From: Flavobacterium fluviatile
GTDB lineage: Bacteria > Bacteroidota > Bacteroidia > Flavobacteriales > Flavobacteriaceae
Direction of reading: 5' to 3'
Length of the DNA stretch: 64,000 nt
Assembly: GCF_010645065.1 (NCBI RefSeq)
Contig: NZ_JAADZW010000004.1
Coordinates: 1-64,000, forward strand
Shown: piece after piece, positions 24,325 through 32,578 of the stretch
Position numbering within the stretch: position 1 is the stretch's first letter
How the letters are laid out: each line of letters starts with the position of its first letter
The notes under the pieces: generated by a model
Databases searched by the model: none
Seen by the model: only the letters and a program-made list of their open reading frames with translations
Told to the model about the DNA's origin: nothing
Translations under genes and position numbers: made by a program

Positions 24325-25326
24325 ATGAATACAAACAGATTCCTTCCTATAAACAGCCCTTGTGCTTTTTATAAATTCGTATTCCTTATTTTTGCTTTAC
24401 AATCCTTTACCAGTCAATCACAACAAAATATGATAACACCACCTTATTTACAAAAAGGAGATACCATAGCTCTTTTGGCAACAGCCCGAAAAAACATCGA
24501 CGATAATTTAAAACCTACCATAGATTTACTTAAAAGCTGGGGACTGGAAGCCGTAATCGGAAGTTCAATTGGTTTGGACTACCATCAATTGGCAGGAACA
24601 GATGAACAGCGTGCTGCCGATTTTCAAAAGCAAATGGACAATCCGAATATCAAAGCGATTTGGTGTGTTAGAGGCGGTTACGGAACTGTGAGAATGCTGG
24701 ATTTACTGGATTTTACAAAATTCAGACAGCACCCGAAATGGGTCATTGGTTTCAGCGATGTTACTGTTTTACACAATCACCTTAATACAATGGGTTACAA
24801 ATCGATTCATGGGATTATGCCGGTTACGATTCCGCGTGCGACTCCGGCAGCTGTTAGTTCTATGAAGTCGGCTTTGTTTGGCGAGCCTTTGTCTTATTCG
24901 GTTGCGCCGCATCCTATGAACCGTTTTGGTCAGGGAACTGGCGAATTGGTCGGTGGGAATCTTTCTATTTTATACAGTTTATTAGGATCTCCATCTGCGA
25001 TTGACTGCAGGGACAAAATTTTATTTATTGAAGATTTAGACGAATATCTGTATCATATTGATCGAATGATGATGAATTTACGTCGAAATGGCTGTATCGA
25101 AAACCTGAAAGGAATCATTATTGGCGGTATGACTAAAATGAAGGATAATGAGATTCCATGGGGGAAAAATGCGCTTGAAATTATTGATGATGTGACTAAA
25201 AAATATAATATTCCTGTGATTTTTAATTTTCCGGCCGGACATATTCAGGACAATCGTGCGCTTGTTATGGGAAGTACGATTTCTATTGAAGTGAATGCTT
25301 CCGGGAGTACTGTTGTTTTTAAATAA
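24325..25326 (+). CDS. LD-carboxypeptidase, peptidase family S66
   Basis: A 333-residue murein-peptide carboxypeptidase that removes the terminal D-Ala from tetrapeptides during cell-wall recycling. It has a hydrophobic N-terminus (FVFLIFALQSFTSQS) that looks like an export signal, unlike the cytoplasmic E. coli LdcA. The nucleophile Ser144 is in IGFSDVT after the CVRGGYGT loop, a Glu lies in FIEDLDEYLYHIDRM and the catalytic His in FPAGHIQDN. Length is normal for S66. The iterated repeat at 25,331 separates it from yraN, so co-transcription is possible. Confidence 0.92.
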   Translation: MNTNRFLPINSPCAFYKFVFLIFALQSFTSQSQQNMITPPYLQKGDTIALLATARKNIDDNLKPTIDLLKSWGLEAVIGSSIGLDYHQLAGTDEQRAADFQKQMDNPNIKAIWCVRGGYGTVRMLDLLDFTKFRQHPKWVIGFSDVTVLHNHLNTMGYKSIHGIMPVTIPRATPAAVSSMKSALFGEPLSYSVAPHPMNRFGQGTGELVGGNLSILYSLLGSPSAIDCRDKILFIEDLDEYLYHIDRMMMNLRRNGCIENLKGIIIGGMTKMKDNEIPWGKNALEIIDDVTKKYNIPVIFNFPAGHIQDNRALVMGSTISIEVNASGSTVVFK

Positions 25327-25330
25327 AAAG

Positions 25331-25435
25331 GTTAAAAGTTATAAGTTATGGGTTATGAGTTTACAAATTTCACAACCTGATATTTTAATTTATATACTTC
25401 ATTGTCACATTTACTTATAACTCATAACTCAAAAA
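25331..25435. repeat. Iterated inverted repeat (AGTTATAA/AGTTATGG type)
   Basis: The left arm carries GTTATAAGTTATGGGTTATG (then AG, within 25,331-25,362). The right arm carries ACTTATAACTCATAACTC (25,413-25,430), its approximate reverse complement. They could pair across a 50-base loop. It ends right at the yraN ATG. Confidence 0.6.
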
Positions 25436-25807
25436 ATGGCAGAACATAACGAACTCGGAAAAAAAGGTGAAGATCTTGCTGTAGAATTTCTGCTACAAAA
25501 CGACTATAAAATTTTAGAAAGAAACTGGAGATTTCAAAAAGCTGAAATTGATATTATTGCCCAACAAGAAAATATCGTAGCCGTAATAGAAGTCAAAACA
25601 AGATCCAGTATAGACTTCGGACTTCCGCAGGATTTTGTGAAACCAAAAAAGATTCAGCTGCTCATAAAAGCAGTAAATGCCTACATAAACGATAGGGAAA
25701 TGAATTTTAAAGACGATTTAGAAGTCCGTTTTGATATTATCGCCGTGCAAAAAACCGAGGAAACATTTGCTGTTGAGCATCTTACAGACGCTTTTTATCA
25801 TTTTTAA
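25436..25807 (+). CDS. yraN: YraN family protein (UPF0102)
   Basis: A 123-residue protein with the UPF0102 pattern: LGKKGEDLAVEFLLQNDYKILERNWR, then AEIDIIAQQENIVAVIEVKTR, which resembles a nuclease (PD-(D/E)XK-like) core with Asp, Glu and Lys. The GLPQDFVKPKKIQLL segment is also typical. Function is uncertain. It sits 110 bases after the S66 peptidase gene, and its start lies at the right edge of the iterated repeat. Confidence 0.93.
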   Translation: MAEHNELGKKGEDLAVEFLLQNDYKILERNWRFQKAEIDIIAQQENIVAVIEVKTRSSIDFGLPQDFVKPKKIQLLIKAVNAYINDREMNFKDDLEVRFDIIAVQKTEETFAVEHLTDAFYHF

Positions 25808-25827
25808 CATATTTTTTTATTGTTATA

Positions 25828-25877
25828 TTTGTAACAAATTGTTTTTTAATTTATCTTTGCGGAGATGTTATAACATC
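25828..25877 (+). promoter_or_regulatory. Promoter and 14-bp palindrome before the ACT-domain gene
   Basis: TTTG (25,828-25,831), a 20-base spacer and TATCTTTG (25,852-25,859) fit the phylum consensus. A second -7 candidate, TATATTTG, is at 25,824-25,831. A perfect palindrome, GATGTTATAACATC (25,864-25,877), covers the expected transcription start and could be an operator or mRNA hairpin. Confidence 0.6.
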
Positions 25878-25925
25878 ACAAACAAACCAAACTAACACAA
25901 TTACGTTCAAAAACAATTAAAGATT

Positions 25926-26582
25926 ATGAAAACCGTTTCTTCTATTGTAGAAAATTACATCAAGACTAAGCCATTTTTACTCAATGCTCTTTCTCTTGGA
26001 ATTATTAACCTGACTTCTTTGTCGCGCAATATCATGACCGAACTGGAAAGTGAATTTGGTAAAGAAGTAAAGCAAGGTGCTGTAGTAATGTCACTAAAAA
26101 GACTTACAGAAGAGTTAGACTTTAAACTGAACCACAAAATCAACAAGGTCATTAAAAACATTGGTGAAATCACGGTTCGCTCAGAACTCACAGATTACAC
26201 TTTTGCAGCTTCTGACACTGTTTTAAACAAACAGGCTGATTTAATTTCTGATATTAATATGCTGTCTGATATATTTTATACCTCATCACGTGGTGTAAAC
26301 GAAACTAATATCGTAGTAAGCAGCAGTATCAACCATTTAGTTGAAAAACATTTTATTCGTGAGAAACTGATTCAGAAACTGGATAATCTGGCTTCAATTA
26401 CTGTAAAATTGCCAAAAGAAAACATTGTTGTTCCCGGTATTTATTACTTCATTTTTCAGCGTTTGGCGTGGGAAGGAATTATTATCAATGAGGTAATTTC
26501 GACTTCAAACGAATTTACGATCCTTGTAGGAGAAGAACAAGTTGATGTTGCTTTTAAAGTAATCAAAGACTTAAAAAATTAA
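25926..26582 (+). CDS. ACT-like domain protein, often annotated as aspartate kinase-related
   Basis: A 218-residue cytoplasmic protein. The N-terminal helical part (SIVENYIKTKPFLLNALSLGIINLTSLSRNI) resembles a HTH-like domain. The rest shows two β-α-β repeats (TNIVVSSSINHLVEKHF and FTILVGEEQVDVAFKVI) compatible with ACT domains. It lacks a kinase catalytic domain. The flavobacterial family is annotated as aspartate kinase in some genomes, which I regard as unsupported. It probably senses a small molecule or acts as regulator (inference). The palindrome at its promoter would fit autoregulation. Confidence 0.7.
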   Translation: MKTVSSIVENYIKTKPFLLNALSLGIINLTSLSRNIMTELESEFGKEVKQGAVVMSLKRLTEELDFKLNHKINKVIKNIGEITVRSELTDYTFAASDTVLNKQADLISDINMLSDIFYTSSRGVNETNIVVSSSINHLVEKHFIREKLIQKLDNLASITVKLPKENIVVPGIYYFIFQRLAWEGIIINEVISTSNEFTILVGEEQVDVAFKVIKDLKN

Positions 26583-26636
26583 TTTCTTTCGAGAAAATCC
26601 CAATCCAAAAAAAAAGAAAAAAAAAACAATATACGA

Positions 26637-26667
26637 AGAGACTGTTTTACGACAGTCTCTTTTTTTA
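26637..26667. terminator. Bidirectional terminator
   Basis: A 9-bp inverted repeat (AGAGACTGT at 26,637-26,645; ACAGTCTCT at 26,652-26,660) is followed by T6. It lies between the ACT-domain gene and the convergent OsmC gene, whose stop codon overlaps its T run. Confidence 0.82.
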
Positions 26668-27135
26668 TGCCGTTTCGCAAGTGGCATTGTGCAGAACAGG
26701 AAAATTACACGAATTGGCTATAAAACACAATTGGTTCGCTTTTGTATGCAGCTCTAAAGCTCCCTGAATCTGATCAGGGTTTGCAATTTTAACTTTTGGG
26801 TATAAGCGAACTTCTGTAAAACGACCGCTTCCGTCTGGAGCGACTTCAAGAATTGCTTCGGCATTATCAGTATATTCTAAAACTTCTATTCCGTTTTGGC
26901 AACACACATATAAATACGACATCATGTGGCAGGAAACCAGGCTGCTTAAAAGCAAATCTTCGGGATTGTATAATTCGGGATCGCCTTTGAAAGCTTTCGC
27001 AGCCGAAACATCCAAAACTGGTTTTCCTTCGATTAAAATTTTATGGCTTTTGCTGTAGAATTTTCGTCCTAATTGTTCCTGATTTTGGTTGGAAGTCCAG
27101 TTTATTGCTGCTTTGAAAATGTGTTTGAAGGTCAT
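26665..27135 (-). CDS. OsmC family peroxiredoxin-like protein
   Basis: A 156-residue protein of the OsmC/Ohr fold, which reduces organic or hydrogen peroxides using paired cysteines. Key residues are in LLSSLVSCHMMSYLYVC (Cys69) and the C-terminal FIANSCNFPVLHNATC. The first Cys environment differs from classic Ohr (typically a VCFS-type site), so substrate is uncertain. Its stop overlaps the terminator T-run. The broken GNAT gene ends 3 bases upstream of its start. Confidence 0.85.
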   Translation of the reverse strand: MTFKHIFKAAINWTSNQNQEQLGRKFYSKSHKILIEGKPVLDVSAAKAFKGDPELYNPEDLLLSSLVSCHMMSYLYVCCQNGIEVLEYTDNAEAILEVAPDGSGRFTEVRLYPKVKIANPDQIQGALELHTKANQLCFIANSCNFPVLHNATCETA

Positions 27136-27137
27136 TT

Positions 27138-27596
27138 TTATTTTATCTTTTCTAAGTAAACAAGTGTCAAGTTATCATTTATAATTTTTCGTTTAAATTC
27201 ACTGTAACCAATTTTGTTATAGAGATAAAGATTCTTTTCGCTCTTAAATCCGGTAAACAATTAAATTCTTTTACAGTCTTTAAAACTCGTTTCTATTACA
27301 TCCATTAGCTTTCTGCCGATTCCTTTGTTTTGGTAATCGCTTCTGACAATTAACTTACCAATGTAAGCGGTTCCTTCTGCTTCATAACCCCGAATTGAAC
27401 CTGCAATTTCCCCATTAATCACACTTTTTAAAATTATTGATTTTTTATATTCATCTTCTAATGATTCTAAACTCTGTATCAAAGGTCGAATTTCATAATC
27501 ATTATAAATTGCTGCTTCAGACAGATAGCAATTCTTTTGTAATTGAAGAATTGCTGCTAAATCAGATTTTTGTGCTTTTAGAATATCAATGTTCAT
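27138..27596 (-). pseudogene. GNAT N-acetyltransferase with in-frame stop
   Basis: The first 111 residues form a GNAT domain (MNIDILKAQKSDLAAILQLQ; IGKLIVRSDYQNKGIGRKLMD, the acetyl-CoA loop). A TAA at 27,261-27,263 ends it. The same frame continues 40 codons to a second TAA at 27,138-27,140. The translation LFTGFKSEKNLYLYNKIGY is the usual GNAT C-terminal β-strand with the KNLYLYNKIGY signature. One base change (GAA to TAA) explains the break. Full length would be about 152 residues. The product lacking this strand is probably inactive. Confidence 0.8.
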
Positions 27597-27724
27597 GATT
27601 TAAATTTAATTCTTTTTATTTTTTAGGACAATTATAAATTTCTTACTCCCTGTGAATATAAAACTTCCGCGAGATATGAAAACTTATTCGGATCAGCTTT
27701 TTGTAATTTTGAAAATTGTTTTCG

Positions 27725-28288
27725 CTATTTTATAATTTTAATTAGATTCGGATACTGGTTTTGTAGGTTTCCATTTCTTATTTTAAAAACAAACAATATT
27801 GGAAGAATGATATTTAATGCATAAAGTACAACTACGATATAAAGTAAAACCTCATATGGACCGTAATGCAGAATTTTAAATAAGGCGAAGAAAGTAATTG
27901 AAATAAACGCCAAAACGGACCAGATTATCTGAAAATTCAAAAGGTTGGCTCCCACTTCTTTCAGCCCGGTTATTTTATCTTTTTTGGTCATCCATAAAAT
28001 TAAGGGAAGAATAATATTTCCTACTGGAATAACCAAAAACGCTAATACGGAAAGATGTAAAATTATCAGATAATGATGATCTTCTTTTTTTCCATAATCT
28101 AAAATGTCTTCTGCATGTATGTCCAGTACTTCACAAATCAAGTGGAGTGTTTTACCGCGTGGTTCGCTTTCGTTGTTTTCAATTCGCTGAATAGTTCTTA
28201 AATTTACTTTAGAAGATTCAGCCAGTTCTTCCTGAGACAGTCCTTTTTTCTTTCTGACTTCCCTAATTTTTTCTCCGATTTCTTTCAT
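27725..28288 (-). CDS. XRE-type HTH regulator with membrane domain
   Basis: A 187-residue protein. Residues ~1-65 form an HTH_3 domain (GEKIREVRKKKGLSQEELAE, then NLRTIQRIENNESEPRGKTL). Residues ~75-180 have several hydrophobic helices similar to DUF4870-type membrane modules (LIILHLSVLAFLVIPVGNI; ITFFALFKIL). Such membrane-bound regulators usually sense envelope or metabolic state. The target genes are unknown. It is a single gene with no obvious operon partner. Confidence 0.82.
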   Translation of the reverse strand: MKEIGEKIREVRKKKGLSQEELAESSKVNLRTIQRIENNESEPRGKTLHLICEVLDIHAEDILDYGKKEDHHYLIILHLSVLAFLVIPVGNIILPLILWMTKKDKITGLKEVGANLLNFQIIWSVLAFISITFFALFKILHYGPYEVLLYIVVVLYALNIILPILFVFKIRNGNLQNQYPNLIKIIK

Positions 28289-28463
28289 AATTGATTGCGT
28301 TTATTTTTTGACAAAAGTATTATGAAACTGTAATTCTGGTAGCGGTTTATTTGCGACATTTTTACGGCATTGTTGTCAGGTTGCTGATTTTGTTGGTTTT
28401 GTTAGTTTTATTATTTTTAAAAATCTATAAAATATGTTTGATTTATCTTTCTTTTCCTGCTGT

Positions 28464-28670
28464 TCAAGATACATTTTGCGGCGCTTCCATTTGTCCTGTA
28501 CCACAATTATCTGATTGAGTTGTATAAAATGGTCCAGGAGTATTTAACCAATATACCTCCTCATTTTTATATCCATGAATGTTGTTTAAACCATATTCAA
28601 ATTCCTTTATCAGATATTCAAAGGAATCTCCTTTATATAAAAACTCCAAAGATTTTTCGGGTAAGTACAT
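28464..28670 (-). CDS. Small hypothetical protein, possibly a fragment
   Basis: A 68-residue product (MYLPEKSLEFLYKGDSFEYL ... GPFYTTQSDNCGTGQMEAPQNVS) with no signal peptide and a single Cys in the conserved-looking SDNCGTGQMEAPQNV stretch. I do not recognise a family. The abrupt end soon after this motif and the absence of a downstream continuation suggest it may be the N-terminal piece of a larger gene. The surrounding 28,289-28,463 sequence shows nothing recognisable. Confidence 0.4.
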   Translation of the reverse strand: MYLPEKSLEFLYKGDSFEYLIKEFEYGLNNIHGYKNEEVYWLNTPGPFYTTQSDNCGTGQMEAPQNVS

Positions 28671-28742
28671 AAATATTTCTGTTAACTTGCTACCATTGTG
28701 TAATCCATCAAATATAAAAAGAATATCATATTTGAATTAACG

Positions 28743-28777
28743 AAAAAACCTCGAAATCACAACTTTCGAGGTTTTTT
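28743..28777. terminator. Bidirectional terminator after the galM-type gene
   Basis: A perfect 14-bp inverted repeat (28,743-28,756 with 28,764-28,777), core ACCTCGAAA, with a 7-base loop and A/T-run ends. It lies 29 bases past the end of the lipoprotein mutarotase gene (read leftward), the last gene of the araBDA cluster. Confidence 0.85.
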
Positions 28778-28806
28778 GGTATTAAACTAACAAAACTGAT
28801 TTAAAC

Positions 28807-29988
28807 TTATTTTTTAACTGAAAACTTAAAAGTTGTCTTAGTTTTATAATTTTCGCCAGGATTTAAAACTGTCGTTGGAAAGTTTTTCTGGTTTGGAGAA
28901 TCCGGATAATGTTGTGTTTCTAAACAGAAAGCTGTTCTGTGTGCATAAGTTCCGCCGTTGCGCATTGGTAAAGTTCCGTCAAGGAAATTTCCGGAGTAGA
29001 ACTGAATTCCAGGTTCATCTGTGGTCACTTCTAAAACTCTTCCGCTTGCAGGGTGGTAGGCTTTTGCGATAATTGTTTTTCCTTTTTCAGGATTGTTCAG
29101 TACCCAGCAGTGGTCGTACCCTTTTCCTCTTACTAATTGTTCGTCTTTAGCATCGATTTCTTTTCCGATTAATTTTGGTTTTCTGAAATCGAATGGTGTG
29201 TTGGCAACATCCTGCAACTCCCCTGTTGGAATCAAAGTTGCATCCACAGGAACAATTTTATCCGCGTTCAGAGTAAGTTCGTGGTCTAAAATTGTTTTAG
29301 AGAAATCCCCTGACAGGTTAAAATATGTATGCTGTGTTAAGTTTACAACGGTCTTTTTATCTGTAGTAGCTTCGTAAAGCACTTCCAATTCGTTGTTTTT
29401 TGTTAACGTGTAGGTTACTAAAACTTTTAGATTTCCGGGATAACCTTCTTCCATATCTTTGCTTAAATAAGATAATTTCAAAATTGCTGATTCCCCTGAT
29501 TTAGCTTCTTCTGCTTTCCAAACCACTCTAAAAAAGCCTTCAGGTCCTCCGTGTAAAGCATTTGGTTCGTTGTTAATCGCTAATGTATATTCTTTACCGT
29601 CTAATGTAAATTTACCTTTTGCAATTCGGTTTCCGAAACGTCCGATCAAAGCTCCAAAAAATGGATTTGGCTTCATGTATTGTTCCAAAGAATTAAATCC
29701 GGTAACCACATTTTCAAAAACGCCGTCTTTGTTTGGCACTTTTAAATCTGTGATAATACCACCAAAAGTGATGATATCGACTTCCATGCCGTTTTGGTTT
29801 TTCAGCTTATAGCTTTCAATTTTTTCTCCTTTTGGAGTTGTTCCGTAGTCCGATTTTACAATTGTTACAGAATCTTGTGTTTCCTGGGTTGTGGTGGCAT
29901 CCATTTTTTTATCGCTTTTACATTGAACAGAAAGTGCTGCCAAACCGATTATCGTAATTCCGAAAGCACAACGTTTTAATACATTCAT
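28807..29988 (-). CDS. galM: Aldose 1-epimerase, lipoprotein form
   Basis: A 393-residue exported mutarotase. The N-terminus has a lipoprotein signal ending LAALSVQCKSD (Cys23). The mature domain shows NALHGGPEGF, VNLTQHTYFNLSG with catalytic His, and FQFYSGNFLDG/FCLETQHYPDSP with catalytic Glu. It equilibrates α and β anomers of arabinose or galactose in the periplasm or at the envelope before uptake. It follows araA after an iterated repeat and is likely part of the araB-araD-araA unit. A cytosolic paralogue is encoded at 56,143. Confidence 0.93.
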   Translation of the reverse strand: MNVLKRCAFGITIIGLAALSVQCKSDKKMDATTTQETQDSVTIVKSDYGTTPKGEKIESYKLKNQNGMEVDIITFGGIITDLKVPNKDGVFENVVTGFNSLEQYMKPNPFFGALIGRFGNRIAKGKFTLDGKEYTLAINNEPNALHGGPEGFFRVVWKAEEAKSGESAILKLSYLSKDMEEGYPGNLKVLVTYTLTKNNELEVLYEATTDKKTVVNLTQHTYFNLSGDFSKTILDHELTLNADKIVPVDATLIPTGELQDVANTPFDFRKPKLIGKEIDAKDEQLVRGKGYDHCWVLNNPEKGKTIIAKAYHPASGRVLEVTTDEPGIQFYSGNFLDGTLPMRNGGTYAHRTAFCLETQHYPDSPNQKNFPTTVLNPGENYKTKTTFKFSVKK

Positions 29989-30022
29989 AAATACTGGTTT
30001 TTAAGTTAGTAAAGACTTCATC

Positions 30023-30120
30023 CAAAAGTCAAAAGTCTTAAAGTCAAAAGTCGAAGTTACGAATTTATCAAGACGTAATTCATTACAATTTCACTTTAAG
30101 ACTTTAAGACATTTAGACTT
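30023..30120. repeat. Iterated inverted repeat (AAAAGTC type)
   Basis: The left arm repeats AAAAGTC and TTAAAGTC (30,023-30,054). The right arm reads CACTTTAAGACTTTAAGACA (30,092-30,111), its approximate reverse complement. Located between araA and galM inside the presumed operon. Confidence 0.6.
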
Positions 30121-30125
30121 AAATA

Positions 30126-31634
30126 TTACAATCCGTGCTGAAAAGCATGGTAGTAAGCTTCATTCGCATTAATTTTATCTTTGAAATCCCTGATTGTTGT
30201 TTTCTCATCAATCACCAATAATTCAATTCCGGCGATATCAGCAAAATCTTCCATAAATTCTGTTGTAACTGCCTGGCTGTACACGGTATGATGTGCCCCT
30301 CCTGCCAAAATCCATGCTGTAGCTGCAATGTCAAGGTCTGGTTTGCAATCCCACAATACACGGGCAACCGGAAGTTTAGGCAATTCTGCCAATGGTTTTA
30401 CGGCTACAACTTCGTTTACAATTAAACGGAAACGGGTTCCCATATCAACAAGCGAAACATTGATTGCTTCTCCTGCAGGTGAATTAAATACCAAACGAAC
30501 CGGGTCTTCTTTTCCTCCAATTCCTAACGGGTGAACCTCACAATTAGCTTTTCCGTCAGCAATAGATGGACAGATTTCCAGCATGTGTGATCCTAAAACA
30601 TACGATTTTTGAGGTGTAAAGTGGTAGGTATAATCTTCCATGAAAGAAGTTCCTCCTTCAAGACCAATGTTCATTACTTTTAATGCTCTTACCATAGCAG
30701 CTGTTTTCCAGTCACCTTCTCCACCAAAACCATAGCCGTCAGCCATTAATCTTTGTGTAGCGATTCCTGGTAATTGTTTCCATGCGCCAAGGTTTTCGAA
30801 TGTATCAGTGAAAGCGCCAAAACCTCCTTCTTCAAGGAAAGCTCTTAAACCTAACTCGATTTTTGCTGCTTCTATTAATGAACTTCTTTGCGCTCCTCCT
30901 TCTTTTAAAGAGTCAGTTAAATTATAATTAGCTTCATAAACTGCTAATAAATCGTTTAATTCCTTCTCAGTTACCTTTTCGATATGTTTCGTAACATCAG
31001 AAGAATCATATCCGTTAACCGACATTCCAAAACGAATCTGAGCCTCCACTTTATCTCCGTCAGTAACGGCAACTTCACGCATATTGTCTCCAATACGTGC
31101 TACTTTCAGGTTTTGAAGTTCGTCCCAGCCTAAAGCTACTCTTGACCAGATGCCTAATTTTTTATGAACTCTTTCGTCTTCCCAATGACCCACAACTACT
31201 TTGCGTTTTTTACGCATTCTTGACATCATAAAACCAAATTCACGATCTCCGTGAGCTGACTGATTTAAATTCATAAAATCCATATCAATAGAACCCCATG
31301 GAATTTCAGCGTTGTATTGTGTGTGCAAATGACATAACGGTTTTTTAAGGATTCTTAAACCACCAATCCACATTTTTGCAGGTGAAAAAGTATGCATCCA
31401 GGTAATAACCCCGATACAGTTTTTTGTTGTGTTTGCTGCCAGACATACATCTAAGATCTGATCCGGTGATTTTACTACATCTTTGTAAACTACTTTTACC
31501 GGTATATGAGATGAAGTATCTAATCCTTTTGCAATTATTTGCGAATGTTCTGCTACTTTTCTTAGTGTTTCTTCACCGTATAATTCCTGGCTTCCTACTA
31601 CAAACCATACTTCTTTTTGAGAGATATCTATCAT
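30126..31634 (-). CDS. araA: L-arabinose isomerase AraA
   Basis: A 502-residue cytoplasmic, Mn-dependent enzyme that converts L-arabinose to L-ribulose. The sequence starts [18 protein letters not shown]; conserved Glu and His metal residues appear in [20 protein letters not shown] and [17 protein letters not shown], and the C-terminus has GGAHHTVYS. Length agrees with E. coli AraA. It is the third gene of araB-araD-araA, separated from araD by a 242-base gap filled with iterated inverted repeats. Confidence 0.97.
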   Translation of the reverse strand: MIDISQKEVWFVVGSQELYGEETLRKVAEHSQIIAKGLDTSSHIPVKVVYKDVVKSPDQILDVCLAANTTKNCIGVITWMHTFSPAKMWIGGLRILKKPLCHLHTQYNAEIPWGSIDMDFMNLNQSAHGDREFGFMMSRMRKKRKVVVGHWEDERVHKKLGIWSRVALGWDELQNLKVARIGDNMREVAVTDGDKVEAQIRFGMSVNGYDSSDVTKHIEKVTEKELNDLLAVYEANYNLTDSLKEGGAQRSSLIEAAKIELGLRAFLEEGGFGAFTDTFENLGAWKQLPGIATQRLMADGYGFGGEGDWKTAAMVRALKVMNIGLEGGTSFMEDYTYHFTPQKSYVLGSHMLEICPSIADGKANCEVHPLGIGGKEDPVRLVFNSPAGEAINVSLVDMGTRFRLIVNEVVAVKPLAELPKLPVARVLWDCKPDLDIAATAWILAGGAHHTVYSQAVTTEFMEDFADIAGIELLVIDEKTTIRDFKDKINANEAYYHAFQHGL

Positions 31635-31650
31635 TTTACTTTTTGTTTAT

Positions 31651-31874
31651 TTTGTTTCAGGTTTCAGGTTCTTAGAATCTGAAAATCCTGAATTGTTATG
31701 TTTTTTATTTTGTTTCAGGTTTTCTTTGTTTCAGGTTTCATGTTGTGAAATCGTCGAAAAACCTTGTGTTATATATTCTTTTGTTATTTTTTTGTTTAGA
31801 TTTTATTTATTTGAGCTTCCTAGTTTCACATTCCAAAAACTTGAAACTAAAAAACATGAAACCTGAAACAAATT
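31651..31874. repeat. Iterated inverted repeat (TTTCAGG type) between araD and araA
   Basis: TTTGTTTCAGG occurs repeatedly on the left (31,651-31,744), and a perfect 20-bp copy at 31,725-31,744 is reverse-complemented at 31,853-31,872 (AACATGAAACCTGAAACAAA), 108 bases apart. It fills the whole gap between araD and araA. It may form a long hairpin in the operon mRNA. Confidence 0.65.
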
Positions 31875-31876
31875 CA

Positions 31877-32578
31877 TTATTGTCCGTAATACGAATCTTT
31901 TCCGTGTTTGCGGTTGTAATGTTTCTTTATTAATGAATCTTTCAGCCTTGGTGCATTTGGGTTTATTTGTAAAGTCAGGTACGCCATTTCTGCAACTACT
32001 TCAAGAACTTTACTGTTATAAACCGCTTTTGCAGCATTTTTTCCCCATGCAAACGGACCGTGGTTTCCAATTAAAACCATTTCTACTTCTTCGTAAGAAA
32101 GATTTTTTTCTTTGAAACAATCCAGAATCTGAATTCCGGTATTGTGTTCGTAGTTTCCTTCGATAAGCGAATCAGCCATTGGCGGAGCACACGGAATATC
32201 AGCGGTTAAGTGATCTGCGTGTGTTGTACCAAAGATTGGAATATCCTGTTGTGACTGCGCCCAGGCCACTGAATAGGTCGCGTGTGTATGTGCAACACCT
32301 CCAATATTTGGCCAGTTTTTGTATAAATAAGCATGCGTCTTTGTGTCTGATGACGGACGCATGGTTCCTTCGATAATGTTATTGTCAAAATCAACAATCA
32401 CAATATCTTCAGGTTTTAAATCTTCGTAAGGTACACCGCTTGGTTTGATGGCAAAAACACCTCTTTCGCGGTCAACTGCGCTTACATTTCCAAATGTATA
32501 CACCACCAGATTCAATGCATTTAACTGCATGTTGGCTTCGTAACATTCTTGTTTTAAATCTTTATAAAGAGAACTCAT
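31877..32578 (-). CDS. araD: L-ribulose-5-phosphate 4-epimerase AraD
   Basis: A 233-residue class II aldolase-like zinc enzyme that converts L-ribulose 5-phosphate to D-xylulose 5-phosphate. Zinc ligands are in GGVAHTHATYSVAWAQ (HxH) and a later His in the VLIGNHGPFAWG segment; the PSSDTKTHAYLY loop binds phosphate. The start overlaps the end of araB by 17 bases, so translation is coupled. The AraBDA products feed the transketolase and transaldolase genes at 50,480-53,201. Confidence 0.95.
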   Translation of the reverse strand: MSSLYKDLKQECYEANMQLNALNLVVYTFGNVSAVDRERGVFAIKPSGVPYEDLKPEDIVIVDFDNNIIEGTMRPSSDTKTHAYLYKNWPNIGGVAHTHATYSVAWAQSQQDIPIFGTTHADHLTADIPCAPPMADSLIEGNYEHNTGIQILDCFKEKNLSYEEVEMVLIGNHGPFAWGKNAAKAVYNSKVLEVVAEMAYLTLQINPNAPRLKDSLIKKHYNRKHGKDSYYGQ

